DNA of 64,000 nucleotides. It comes from Skeletonema tropicum. Lineage: Eukaryota; Bacillariophyta; Thalassiosirophyceae; Thalassiosirales; Thalassiosiraceae. Made by a program: the position numbers and the translations under genes. The DNA is taken from contig CM074132.1 of assembly GCA_037178625.1 (NCBI GenBank), positions 2,976,001 to 3,040,000 on the forward strand, written 5' to 3'. The first letter of the stretch is position 1. Each line of letters begins with the position of its first letter. The notes under the pieces were generated by a model, which had not been told where the DNA came from, made no database searches, and saw only the letters and a list, made by a program, of their open reading frames with translations. Of this stretch, positions 33,301 through 40,686 are shown one piece after another.

Positions 33301-33399
33301 ATTATTTCGCTGTGTTCCAGCAGCAGGATGACTGCTGGAATAGCTGGTGCCGACTATACCATATTCGCCGCCTCCTCCACTCCAGTCATCTCTCTCCAC
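27307..33399 (-). CDS. LINE polyprotein: endonuclease, reverse transcriptase, RNase H, zinc motif
   Basis: An open frame of 2030 codons. A basic N-terminus precedes an APE-type endonuclease (about residues 170-440): YENINGL, FNEIKIN, CLDANEN and GDHRCF carry its Asn, Glu, Asp and His. Reverse transcriptase follows (about 850-1120): ASVDASNCYDRI with the first catalytic Asp, YQGLCQGNGAAPAGW, and ILFVDDTDII with the YxDD-type pair. RNase H lies near 1535-1690: VADGSFIKE (Asp), YRGELLGLL (Glu), YSDCLGAL (Asp), FSHVSAH and NEQCDSGAK. Near residue 1800, CPSCLD...CAHVLMC is the zinc motif typical of LINE C-termini. The frame opens directly after a TGA at 33402 and its first codon is GTG, so it has no ATG at its 5' end; the first in-frame ATG lies well inside. 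No frameshift or stop interrupts the enzyme domains. Confidence 0.93.
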   Translation of the reverse strand: MERDDWSGGGGEYGIVGTSYSSSHPAAGTQRNNRGGGNRRVDVERRRTRNQRRSTAFRTREETQRRIKLIDKFGNIKHIIRNGKMAAGNIETIMTAIDRRARRVVDAETLRALQRETLIEEAIDETGTVGELPSAAEKRFLEEHFTRQELEEVRTVDDDLMRVHGRAPQAKREGVVRLLYENINGLNNRMSGNIKLDRGREMLDELEVDIAAFNEIKINFNHKKNVNGLAQLFNGGEAEVKVVHGCNTHEGAISRVQEGGTGILTFGQLAEQFDHMNSGQDVTGLGRFSFSRYIGENGISTWVVCGYQPCVSKGPSTSYQQQRRYFIQKKQPDVKPRDKFYEDLIALLKRWREEGDRIIVCLDANENIYTKRIGQALTEVDGLAMKEVVGDYTGKQLGATYFRGSQPIDGVWATRDIEVLNACVMPVGYGMGDHRCFVVDFSLSSLVGRSLVRVKKLKARRLNTNLPRVAERYNQLLETNLIRHRVDDDHRAAYQAQTKEEARTALASSEEKSKQYMAHAESKCRKIKAGRIPFSAESVTWIKRGEVYRTLLRYHAGRKVNRGNLKRKCRKLKILRPFNLSVAEIAARLKACDSKCDHFRKHGHHYRKKHLNRRLEIAKKKGDETAEKRILAIIKGERDRRFWRKLNYNLGKRFSGSIRTVQVETDGGNVVEYDTKDSVEKAILENIHGEGKRFYQAEEAPICKGRLRGQFGYNTDTVAARAVLDGTYEFSDDYHEATKQLFEQIAKIRSLVPMDSVETLIDEVTWAKSWRRSKEATSSSISGFHFGHYIAGAESEYISNYHAVKISLALMRGISLSRWQRGLACMLEKKAGSRLVTKLRSILLLEADLNKANKIIYGDRMMNNIRKYQLMPEEIFSEKNRTADDGALAKILFFDIGRQLRTPAAIASVDASNCYDRIAHAIASLVFQAFGVEQSATESMLTTIQEMRYFLRTAYGDSTQCANSTVEVKYQGLCQGNGAAPAGWAAISITILMAHKADGHGATFVCPFTPSKQIDLAAILFVDDTDIIHINMKKRETINEVHAALTASVRSWNNLLMATGGTLHPDKCFYYLMSYYYDERKQCWLYEDHSKDCYYDIELSLPDGTPFLMKHHSVEHPETMLGVATSPSGSCRSKCNCSEECKGPLDILIEKASDCAQKVLGSRLNRRQFWTWLSACFWPKVSYGLCCQTAPIKDLQTCLQKTYYQLMPVGGMIRTAPKEIRDLDIGFYGGGFPNVPIECGIQQLNKLMMHYGCPSSNGIAAQVSVDLFIIELGRAHQPFDESFQQYHSWVTPSWVKSIWEKVDTFGYKVVLNNIDNPFPRVGDKWLMCVFEDLQYSPKELRQLNRVRLHQQVLFLSDILCVRGSKIDPRYKKRLRREDEKWSKLDFPAEEPSSKDFKVWKSALSQLAPGGLLSVRLGNWVHIGHKLQPWRYCAASNRLFRYMGNDLMEVYPPHENNPRRYVKDGSDHAQVQYNDACTIEEVDTAVYRLVSHAPIPGQSLPPSTLWEVLDQWGSMWMWEDLELTGSYEFLVAAIIDGSLVCVADGSFIKEMYPDICSAAFIMECFKGRGRLVGKFSEKTLAACAYRGELLGLLAIHLILLAVNKLKPTLSGSAQIYSDCLGALNNVEHLPPHRIPSSCRHSDILKNIMIHCRSLTFSTVFSHVSAHKLDHLVWAELSRPEQLNEQCDSGAKLAIYDVDPNAGMAAQPLPLEPICVYVDRGKEKMTSDTGERVRFHGHLALAREIFAKRQILLPSAFVQVDWVNVNKALHEVPRLFQRWACKQVHDIAGTNLRLHRCDPNHSPLCPSCLDAQESCAHVLMCEEEDRVKCFQMSADNLQSWLQSVGTCEVLEKYIMSFVRARNGKNFMDCIASDHDPILRKLASSQDKIGWRRFMEGMISKEFCAIQETHRRLEGSYLSGAKWAQSFSIKLMEMTHGQWLVRNFLIHDKISGMLALERKEELQIAIEEQQEMGLEGLGEEDKYLMEINLDDLETTSGEHQAYWLLSVKAAREAFLIRRQRAQAALRRGQNNHG

Positions 33400-33509
33400 T
33401 CATTATCTTTGGAGAGCAGATCTTGGCTGAAGTTTGTTGAGTCTGGCGACGTGACATCAATAGCGGGTTGGTAGCCCATATCTTCATAAAATTCAAGTAG
33501 ATCAATCAT
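33354..33509 (-). CDS. Short ORF overlapping the start of the LINE polyprotein
   Basis: ATG at 33509 and stop at 33354, 51 codons (MIDLLEFYEDMGYQPAIDVT...). It overlaps the open part of the polyprotein frame by 46 bases in another frame. The composition is that of a real protein. It may be the true N-terminus, joined by ribosomal frameshifting or lost by a one-base change, or a leader ORF allowing reinitiation. Confidence 0.5.
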   Translation of the reverse strand: MIDLLEFYEDMGYQPAIDVTSPDSTNFSQDLLSKDNEWREMTGVEEAANMV

Positions 33510-33759
33510 ACTTATCGCTTAATAGACGACATAGGTTGATCTTCTATTCAAGTAAGATGAATTGGAATTACTGTAGGGAAGATCTCACCAGGTATAGAAG
33601 ATGGAAGATGTTCCAGGTAGGTAAGTATTGACCAATCAATGTATTTGATGTTGGTAGAAAGTTTGGTCACGATGGTGGCAGAAGAAGATTCCGGAATGTC
33701 TATGATAGGACAGCAGAAACTTTCCAGCGATGAGGCGAACGTGCAATGATTTGAATGGT

Positions 33760-34208
33760 TCGCGTTGGAGGCAGAAATAATGACCTAAATTCTCTGGAAG
33801 CCTCGGAGTAGATGACTTCCCTCTCTCGAATATCTCGTGAGGTGCCAAACCAGATTATTTTAGCGGCGGAGTTCCGTATATATAATTTGATTGGCGGAAT
33901 AATTTGAATCCAATGAGAAAATGGCTTTTCTTGTGAAGGTGCGGGAGTGAATGAAACGGAAAGGAATCTAGTATTGATTGATTTGAGTATGTAGAATCTT
34001 TTCAATGGTTGAAGGTTGAATCGCGTTGGAGGCAGAAATAATGACCAATATTCTCTGGAAGCCTCGGAGTAGATAACTTCCCTCTCTCGAATATCTCGTG
34101 AGGTGCCAAACCAGAATATTTTAGCGGCGGAGTTCCGTATATATAATTTGATTGGCGGAATAATTTGAATCCAATGAGAAAATGGCTTTTCTTGTGAAGG
34201 TGCGGGAG
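33760..34208 (-). repeat. Two tandem 188-bp monomers in the LINE 5' region
   Basis: 33760-33947 and 34021-34208 are copies with about 97% identity (TCGCGTTGGAGGCAGAAATA ... AAGGTGCGGGAG), 261 bases apart. Both lie upstream of the LINE coding frame, so they are not LTRs. Tandem 5' monomers in other LINEs carry promoter activity; that role here is inferred. Confidence 0.9.
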
Positions 34209-34506
34209 CTCGTTGGGTGTTGGGCGGCGAAGCGATCTAGTAGTCCGTAGTGACTGCTAGTTAAATTTGAGATGTCAGAGCACAGGCGGCGGCGGCTGAT
34301 GGCGTTTGATATACTTATTTGCTATTAGAAGGTTAGAATATTATCGTTGGCGGCGGTTGATTACGCGGCGTATTGATGTTGCTTTGTTGTCATGGTGGTC
34401 GTTTTTTTGATGATTTTTTGAGTTTAAGTTTGTGTAGATTTTTGAATTCCTACGTTGATTTTGACTTTTGTACCAAATGAGGTCCGGCACCGCAGACGGA
34501 AAAGTA

Positions 34507-34524
34507 TATTGGAACTCCTATCAT
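34507..34524 (+). repeat. Target-site duplication, right copy
   Basis: TATTGGAACTCCTATCAT, adjoining the 5' end of the LINE. The host codon that spans the insertion is completed by the T at 34525. Confidence 0.95.
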
Positions 34525-35302
34525 TGGGTTTGTTATGATGACAGCAGTTTCAACAATGGCAAAAGGCGGCTCATCCAACAACAACAAGCGTGCCAGAGAG
34601 GAGGATAACGCTGAGGTTGTCGTAGGAGATGACAACCCGCCTTCAACGCTGCCTGAAATCCAAGAAAGAATCAAGCAACTTATCGCCAGGATCCCAAGCA
34701 AGGAAGAGACGGCTAAGCTGTCTTTAGATGATATTCCAGCGATGGAACGATGGTGCAAAACTGTCCGCAAGATTACTCGTGATTATAATTTGTCTCTTAA
34801 TTTTGTTGCCATTGCCAACTATCAGTGGGAGCCAGATCGACCAGGTAAGATGATTGAGCACTTCTTGTGCACTTTCATTGATGATCATGTCTCTTGACGC
34901 CTCTAACTCGATTTTATAAAACATCTTTCCAACAACGCAGGCCACACTGGCCAGAGCTTGGGTGCACTAAGAAACCAAATACAGCTGAGCACTGCGCAGA
35001 CTAATATTGTTAGCAACCATATCGCTCGGGTGCTAACCCCCTCGTTGGATACTCGACTTCACAAGAAGACAATTATTGAAAAACCAAATGGTGAAAAGGA
35101 AGAAACATATGAATATGCAGCTGTTATTAATGATCCTGAAATGTTACAATTGAATCGGGAACAATTGTGTGATGAGGCTATTTATAAGCGGCAGTTAGTT
35201 GTGAGCACTATGAATCAAATGGTGCTTTGTATGGATGACTATCAAAAGGCGGAGGCGGGCGCCGCAGGTGCAGAGACTAGTCGATTTTCCATGGCTTACT
35301 GA

Positions 35303-35647
35303 TCACCTTTGTGTGTAGGCAGGAAAGCATTGGTACAAAGTAGGATTTTTCCTTGCACGTAGAACGTAAAGCGAGGACATAAAATGGGCTCATTTACACC
35401 AGATGAGTTTGACAGAATTAGAAGAAAGTTCCCTTAAAATCTGGAAAGTGTGAAATGTTTTGAGCAGTCAATTGTGCCATCTCTTCCATATATATAATAA
35501 TAATAGTAATGATAATAATCTAAACAGAGAGTGCATCTGATAAACGTTCTATTCACTATTCTAATGAGCAAATAATCTTGCTTGAGGAATTTGCCGCATT
35601 TTCCTAACTCTATCCCTCAGCTGTAACGATAACCGCCGTCACCGCTC
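35303..35647. other. Short convergent 3' region
   Basis: 345 bases between the end of the interrupted gene and the aminotransferase stop. It contains an AT-rich run (ATATATAATAATAATAGTAA near 35490). No gene seen. Confidence 0.4.
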
Positions 35648-36964
35648 TCATAAACTCTCCAAAAACTCTCGTAACTTTGTCATGGCAGTCTGAAGCTCTT
35701 CCATACTTGTTGCATAACTGATTCTTACAGTTCCAGGCGCTCCAAAACTCTCTCCGGGGACCAAAGCCAACTTCTTCTCCTTCAACAAATCCAAGCAAAG
35801 TTGGGTATCATCCCCATCGTAATACTTGCTGACGTCTGGAAGAACGTAAAATGCCCCATTTGGTGGAACCGAAACACTCACTCCATCCATCTTGGCCAAT
35901 TCTTGTAATACGTAATCGCGTTTCTCCTTCATGATGACGACATTGTTCTCGAGCCATGAATCATCCACTTCATTTAGCGCTGATACACCAGCTGCTTGAC
36001 TTACGGATGATGCACAACTTGTAATTTGTCCCTGTAGCACAGATGTTGCCTTGGCAAACCGTTCTGGAGCTGCAAGGTATCCCAGGCGGAATCCTGTCAT
36101 GGCGTGACTCTTTGAAAATCCATTGATTGTGATGGTGCGTTCAAACATTCCAGGCAATGATGCAAAAGATGTGCACTGTCCATCATCTGTGTAAACTAGT
36201 CGCTCATAGATTTCATCTGCCAAAATTACAACATTGGGGTATTTCTCCAGCACTTTTGCAATTTGAGTCAACAATTCGGTAGAGTGCACTCCTCCGGTGG
36301 GGTTCGAAGGATTGCATAGCATCAACACTTTTGCTTTGGGATGTTCCTCCAAACACTTGTCCAAGGCATCAGGATTGATCAGATAACCATCATCGACACT
36401 TGTCTCCATAATAACTGGTGATGCTCCCACCAATAATGCCATCTCGGGGTAAGAAGGCCAATATGGAGCAGGAACAATCACTTCATCGCCAGCACCACAA
36501 GCGGCCAAGAGTCCTTGATACACACACTGCTTGGCACCGTTACCAACGACAATTTCAGAGACAGGATTGTATTCCACTCCCTTTCGAGTCTTTAAATCTT
36601 CAGCGATTGCCTTGCGAAGATCAGCCGTGCCAGTGACGGCAGTGTATCGAGTTTGACCACCAATCATTGCCGATGTAGCTGCATCTAATACACATTGTGG
36701 AGGAGCAAAGTCCGGCTCTCCGACGCACAAGGATGTCACAGTCTCCCCCTCTGCCTCCATCTGTTTCACGAGAGAAAAGACCTCGACTGTTTTGGATGGT
36801 TTGATTTGAGATAGGAGTGGGTTGAGTGGAGGTTCCACTGGAGTGTTGATGGCATCGTTGAGTGCAAAGGAAAAGGAGGTTGTGGTTGCAGCAGGCGAGA
36901 ATGCCGCGCAGGACAAGCTTTGCCCAATGAGGATGGCCGTTGCAGTGAAGACAGTACGTGTCAT
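35648..36964 (-). CDS. Plastid-targeted class I aminotransferase (bacterial-type aspartate aminotransferase)
   Basis: 438 residues from the ATG at 36964; longer readings use a TTG. The N-terminus (TRTVFTATAILIGQSLSCAAFSPA) is a signal peptide with a CAAFSPA transit motif, so the enzyme is predicted in the plastid. The PLP enzyme core follows: LCVGEPDFAPP, GNGAKQCVYQ, PAPYWPSYPE, LCNPSNPTGG, ILADEIYERL and NGFSKSHAMTGFRLGYLA, where the Lys of FSKSHAM forms the Schiff base with PLP. The C-terminus has NGAFYVLPDVS and TVRISYAT, with the Arg that holds the substrate carboxylate. This is the class Ib (prokaryotic) type, as in plant aspartate/prephenate aminotransferase, which makes aspartate or arogenate; which reaction dominates is not clear. 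Confidence 0.9.
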   Translation of the reverse strand: MTRTVFTATAILIGQSLSCAAFSPAATTTSFSFALNDAINTPVEPPLNPLLSQIKPSKTVEVFSLVKQMEAEGETVTSLCVGEPDFAPPQCVLDAATSAMIGGQTRYTAVTGTADLRKAIAEDLKTRKGVEYNPVSEIVVGNGAKQCVYQGLLAACGAGDEVIVPAPYWPSYPEMALLVGASPVIMETSVDDGYLINPDALDKCLEEHPKAKVLMLCNPSNPTGGVHSTELLTQIAKVLEKYPNVVILADEIYERLVYTDDGQCTSFASLPGMFERTITINGFSKSHAMTGFRLGYLAAPERFAKATSVLQGQITSCASSVSQAAGVSALNEVDDSWLENNVVIMKEKRDYVLQELAKMDGVSVSVPPNGAFYVLPDVSKYYDGDDTQLCLDLLKEKKLALVPGESFGAPGTVRISYATSMEELQTAMTKLREFLESL

Positions 36965-37650
36965 GGTGTCGTTGTCAGCTGCGATGATGCAATTTTTCGA
37001 GTGAAAGTGGAAAGTGGAAGCACGAAGCAAAGAGCTTGGTGTCGATGAAAGAAGAGATGATTGATAATTGAAAATTGAAAAGTGGAAGGTTTTGGTTTGT
37101 CTGTCACACCTCTCGGAGTACCTAATTCCTTCCTCTTCTTCTGGGAGCGGCTGCCTACTTTTATCGTACCTGCTTGTGGTGTGTGGTGAAGTACATAGGC
37201 GTGCCGGGATAGTGGGCGCTTTTCATGGTATGTTGTGGGCGGCGCCCATGTGGGGCCCACAACTACACATAATCAGGTACAAATGAGCTCAAAATACCCA
37301 AATATTACCAATTTATCGACCAAAAATCCCCAATATTCCCCTGTCAAGCCTCTCCTTAAACCATGGTGTGTTGTGGGCACGCCCATGCGCCCAATATCCC
37401 GGTTTGCCTAGGTGCATGCTGCCGCCGGCCCTTGCTCAAGAGCTGTTCGTTGTTACATTCCTTTTCCACAGTTGGTGCTGTTAGCTGTTTGGTTAATCCA
37501 CGATAATATTCGCTGATAATTTTGCATTGGATAGTCTGCGTAGAGTAGTGTCGGCTGTACATTTTCATTGGTCAAGCATCTCACATCTCAAACACATCTT
37601 GTGTTCGCGCGTTGACTTCAAAAACACAAATAATAACAACACCTCTGGAC
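36965..37650. other. Gap holding a MITE-like repeat
   Basis: No gene between the aminotransferase and the small membrane protein. The middle third is the palindromic element at 37203-37403. Confidence 0.5.
37203..37403 (+). repeat. MITE-like element, copy 1 (201 bp)
   Basis: Ends are inverted: GCCGGGATAGTGGGCGC at 37203 and the complement of ACCGGGATATTGGGCGC at 37403 (15 of 17 match). Inside, TTGTGGGCGGCGCCC pairs with GGGCCCACAA as a hairpin, and TTGTGGGCACGCC recurs near the far end. About 155 bases of the interior are found again in reverse at 59874-60025. No protein is encoded. Confidence 0.75.
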
Positions 37651-37902
37651 ATGCCCATCTCAGAAAAGGCACAAAGAGCCTGGAAGGCAGGCACAGCCGT
37701 TATTACCGCATGGACGGCATGGTATGGATTGTTTCACATTGATTACGGTCCACACGAGCATGTTTTCTCAGATTTACAACGATGGTATAGAAGGAAAATA
37801 GATGATATGTTGGGAATTAATTTAGATGCTGCTAGACAGATTGAGAATAGTAAACAACAACAGGCAAGTGGCCTACAACAATCAGGGGATGAAAAAAGAT
37901 AG
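37651..37902 (+). CDS. Small single-helix protein, function unknown
   Basis: 83 residues from the ATG at 37651 (PISEKAQRAWKAGT...). One hydrophobic helix (AGTAVITAWTAWYGLF) is followed by a charged segment (YGPHEHVFSDLQRWYRRKID) and a Gln-rich tail. No match comes to mind. The size and layout fit small mitochondrial or plastid inner-membrane subunits, which is only a guess. The frame extends further upstream only through a TTG. Confidence 0.55.
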   Translation: MPISEKAQRAWKAGTAVITAWTAWYGLFHIDYGPHEHVFSDLQRWYRRKIDDMLGINLDAARQIENSKQQQASGLQQSGDEKR

Positions 37903-38747
37903 CAATACCATATTGTGATTATTCAATGGACACATGATGTGGGAATTACAACTGATAGTAGAAGAACAAGAACCAAAAATTATGCACTACTGGTCGAGTA
38001 TTTCCCAGAAATATAGTCATCACACTTCTCCAAATATGGTTACTTGGTTATTAACATAAAATCCATGTCTGTGTGAAGACGGAAACCACTCCCCGACTGT
38101 GATACATTCTTTTATAACACAAAACATCTCTTTCGCACAGACTATCATTGATCACAAAAACAATGGAACACAAAATCTGCTCCGAGCTTATACCAACAGT
38201 GGATCGTACTCAAGGCATCGGTAACATAGCATTGCTTTCCATCTCTGGCTCGTCACCATATTCAGTAGGGATAAGAGGCTTGTGCAGTACCATCAATAGA
38301 CGCCCTGTGTTATACTTCATACCGCCCTTCACACTAGCGTGGATTGATTCCTGAGTGGTGTATAGAATAGAAAGATGGATGAGAATTATATCAGGGTCAA
38401 AGCCAAGTCGTTAAACGAGCAATCCACGGTCATGCTGGATACTACTGAATCAACCCCCCCCCCAAACCACGCAAGATTTTCCCACTTTAATGCGCTCTCT
38501 TCACGTAAAATAATATATATATATCATGTTGACGTAGACACAACCAAGGGGCATTATCGTTTAACCAAGCTGGTACCTCTGTGTTTTTCCGATAACATGC
38601 TTCAAATGACGCTGTCGTTGTGTCAATCTCAAACAATATAATATTATTTATGTGTGCAGGAATGGTAGCTTTGTTTCTTGGCTGATGTGTATGTGGAGGG
38701 CCGACCCAGCGCAACACGTTGTTCGTGAATGCATACACATCACTACT
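37903..38747. other. Intergenic stretch, no supported gene
   Basis: Short open frames at 38148-38354 and 38375-38641 have no domain and poor composition. A C run (38454-38463) and AT-rich microsatellite (TATATATAT near 38514) are present. Confidence 0.4.
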
Positions 38748-38972
38748 TTAACAGCACAATTTGAATCTCACCATCAGCTCCATCCATTCCCCTTCCTCCC
38801 CCTTCGGCATGCGACTATATCCTTTCGCCGCAATGTAATTAAACGCCTCCTCGAAGAAATCAAAATAGACTCTCTGTCCCTTTTCTTCTCGGACGAGGAA
38901 GTCGCCTTTTTCAAAGCCCGCGGATATTGTGGCTATACACCGGGGGTATTTGCGTGTTATTTCGGATGCCAT
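38748..38972 (-). CDS. Small soluble protein, function unknown
   Basis: 74 residues. The start, CCACCATGG on the minus strand, is a perfect eukaryotic initiation context. The protein (MASEITRKYPRCIATISAGF..., then FFEEAFNYIAAKGYSRMPKG and EEGEWMELMVRFKL) has the mix of charged and aromatic residues of a folded cytosolic protein. A longer plus-strand frame over the same bases (38652-39137) starts at GTG and is less plausible. Family not recognised. Confidence 0.5.
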   Translation of the reverse strand: MASEITRKYPRCIATISAGFEKGDFLVREEKGQRVYFDFFEEAFNYIAAKGYSRMPKGEEGEWMELMVRFKLCC

Positions 38973-39443
38973 GGTGGTTGTTTACTGCTGGATAAGCATG
39001 TAGGTACTTATAGGAAGATACAAGCACCGCTGTTCCTGATCGGCGTTCTCTTCGGCGGCTTGCTTGGGTTGATTGGATTTGCGGTTCATTCACTTTTTGA
39101 ATTTGTGTGTGTGTTGTTTTTCAACAGCCCTTCCTAATGTATGTGTATCGCAATGAAGAAATGTAAGTACCGCGGTTTGGTTGCAACGTCACAATTTAGT
39201 CAGGATGCAAGAAACAAGAATGGAGAAGAAGAAGCTCGCCGTTCGCCACAACAGCGAGCAAAGCAAGAAGAAGTAAACACGCCCTTGAATGAAACAGCAG
39301 CGAAGGGAGCGAGCAGGGCAAGCAAGAGCTAAGTAGCGGGCAGTAGCGGAGAGTAGCGGGCGGGGGAAGAGGCGTCGGCAAGTGCAAGTTTTACTACTTT
39401 GTTGGTTAGCAGCAATTTGCAATTTCTGAATGAGAAAATCACA
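38973..39443. other. Gap between the small protein and the CRAL-TRIO gene
   Basis: 471 bases, the probable 5' region of both. It contains short GC-rich direct repeats (GTAGCGGGCAGTAGCGGAGA near 39333). No gene seen. Confidence 0.4.
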
Positions 39444-40544
39444 ATGACCGTCCTCCTAAGCAGCCGATCTCTCGTCAGAGGTATTTTCCACCACCAAAAG
39501 AATGATCATCCATGCATTATTACACACTCGGGGTCCTGCTATCCAACCAAGCTGCAGGAAGCTTCGACGCACGAATTATCTGATGATGACGATGAGTCTG
39601 TTGCTAGACAGCAACAACCACAGCAGCTGCGAAGAGCGGAAGATGACAATAACCTCCCTCCATTGATTGACGACTGTTCGGAGCTAGAACAATCACGACG
39701 AACTGCAATTGCCAAATCACAAGGATTCGACTATGATGAAGAGCAAGGAGTCAAAATGATATTAGACGCACTCACTCCGCACGAAAAGCAACACATGTCG
39801 GATGAAAATATGCCATTGCGGCAATATCGTGCAGATAAAGGGAATGTACCACAGGCCATTCGAAAAATCAAGGCGACCATTCAATGGAGACAAGATTTCA
39901 ATGTGGAGGATATCAAACGATGTTTTCGTGATCGAAACAATCCTGATCTACCCATTGAAAAACAGAAAGAATTGAATCATCTCGCGGATGTTATAGCGAA
40001 AGAAAATGAAACTGGAAAGATCTACACTCGGGGATATGATTTAGAAGGACGTGCGATTCTCTATCTTACGCCTGGCCTTGAGAATTCACGTTGCGAAATT
40101 GATAATATGCGTCATCTTGTCTATCATCTTGAAAGAGCAATTGCATGCACACGATACAAGAGTGGACGACAAAAGGTTTGCATTGTGATTGGGTATCAAG
40201 GATTCAGGGTTGAAAATGCTCCGCCAATGTCAGTTGTGAAACACACCTTGCAGATTTTACAGGGGCACTATCCTGAAAGGATGTATAGAGCATATATATG
40301 TGATCCTCCATTGGTCTTTCGAATGTTCTGGAATGTGATCAAACACTTTATTGATCCGGCTACATTGGACAAGATTGCATTTTGTACGGGAAAAGAAGGG
40401 AAGGCTTTGTTGGAGAGAGATTTTGATACCAATACTACCGAGAAGCAGGCTGGAGGACAGAAAACGTTACGGAAATTTTGTTCTAGAGAGTTTTTGTTTG
40501 ATACTCCTCATCACTGTACCTTTGACGAAGAGGAAGGGAGGTAG
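39444..40544 (+). CDS. CRAL-TRIO (Sec14-like) lipid-transfer protein
   Basis: 366 residues from the ATG at 39444. The first 80 residues are polar with an acidic run (SDDDDESV). A CRAL-TRIO N-terminal helix region follows (LRQYRADKGNVPQAIRKIKA, TIQWRQDFNV), then the lipid-binding lobe: KIYTRGYDLEGRAILYLTPG, QKVCIVIGYQGF, LQILQGHYPERMYRAYICDP, FRMFWNVIKHFIDPATLDKI. These are the hallmark segments, including the gate helix after HYPER. Sec14-type proteins move phosphatidylinositol or other hydrophobic ligands between membranes. A second CRAL-TRIO gene lies at 53886-55736 but is only distantly similar. Confidence 0.88.
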   Translation: MTVLLSSRSLVRGIFHHQKNDHPCIITHSGSCYPTKLQEASTHELSDDDDESVARQQQPQQLRRAEDDNNLPPLIDDCSELEQSRRTAIAKSQGFDYDEEQGVKMILDALTPHEKQHMSDENMPLRQYRADKGNVPQAIRKIKATIQWRQDFNVEDIKRCFRDRNNPDLPIEKQKELNHLADVIAKENETGKIYTRGYDLEGRAILYLTPGLENSRCEIDNMRHLVYHLERAIACTRYKSGRQKVCIVIGYQGFRVENAPPMSVVKHTLQILQGHYPERMYRAYICDPPLVFRMFWNVIKHFIDPATLDKIAFCTGKEGKALLERDFDTNTTEKQAGGQKTLRKFCSREFLFDTPHHCTFDEEEGR

Positions 40545-40686
40545 AAGACATTGAGGTCTTCGTTGTGACTAAATAGAAGTACTGTACGAATTGTTCATCC
40601 TTCGCTGTGCTTTTTAAAGTCAATACAACATTGTAAAGATTACAAAAGAAGATAAGGCATAAACTAAATTTAGAGATTTTCTACAA

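Larger units (their letters stand above)
27053..34506 (-). mobile_element. Full-length non-LTR (LINE) retrotransposon, 7.45 kb
   Basis: Bounded by an 18-bp target duplication and without long terminal repeats. In its own orientation it has a 5' region of about 1 kb with two tandem 188-base repeats (34208-33760), a short ORF (33509-33354), the main ORF for endonuclease, reverse transcriptase and RNase H (33399-27307) and a 254-base 3' region. The 3' end is not poly(A) but repeats of GATAT (GTGATATGATAT). The long open frame and the exact flanking duplication point to a recent insertion. The domain order is that of I- or R1-like LINEs; the clade needs a tree. Confidence 0.93.
26958..35302 (+). 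pseudogene. Unrecognised gene split by a retrotransposon
   Basis: The coding pieces are 26958-27052, 34525-34844 and 34941-35302, the last two separated by a normal 96-base intron (GTAAGA...ACGCAG). Bases 27035-27052 recur exactly at 34507-34524. Dropping the retrotransposon and one copy of this duplication leaves a continuous frame: the left piece ends two bases into a codon and the right piece supplies the third. The product would be about 258 residues: a Ser-rich start, KRAREEDNAE, then helical segments (LPEIQERIKQLIARI, LGALRNQIQLSTAQ, REQLCDEAIYKRQLVV). I recognise no family. As assembled the gene is interrupted after 31 codons, so it is either dead, heterozygous for the insertion, or expressed from a downstream ATG such as 34535. 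Confidence 0.8.

Noticed and set aside
33760..34208. Possible long terminal repeats of a retrovirus-like element
   Set aside because: Both copies lie on the 5' side of the coding frame, and the element has an APE endonuclease, no integrase or protease, and its own target duplication outside.
38652..39137. 161-codon plus-strand ORF with a hydrophobic end
   Set aside because: Starts at GTG and overlaps a minus-strand ORF with better composition and a perfect start context.
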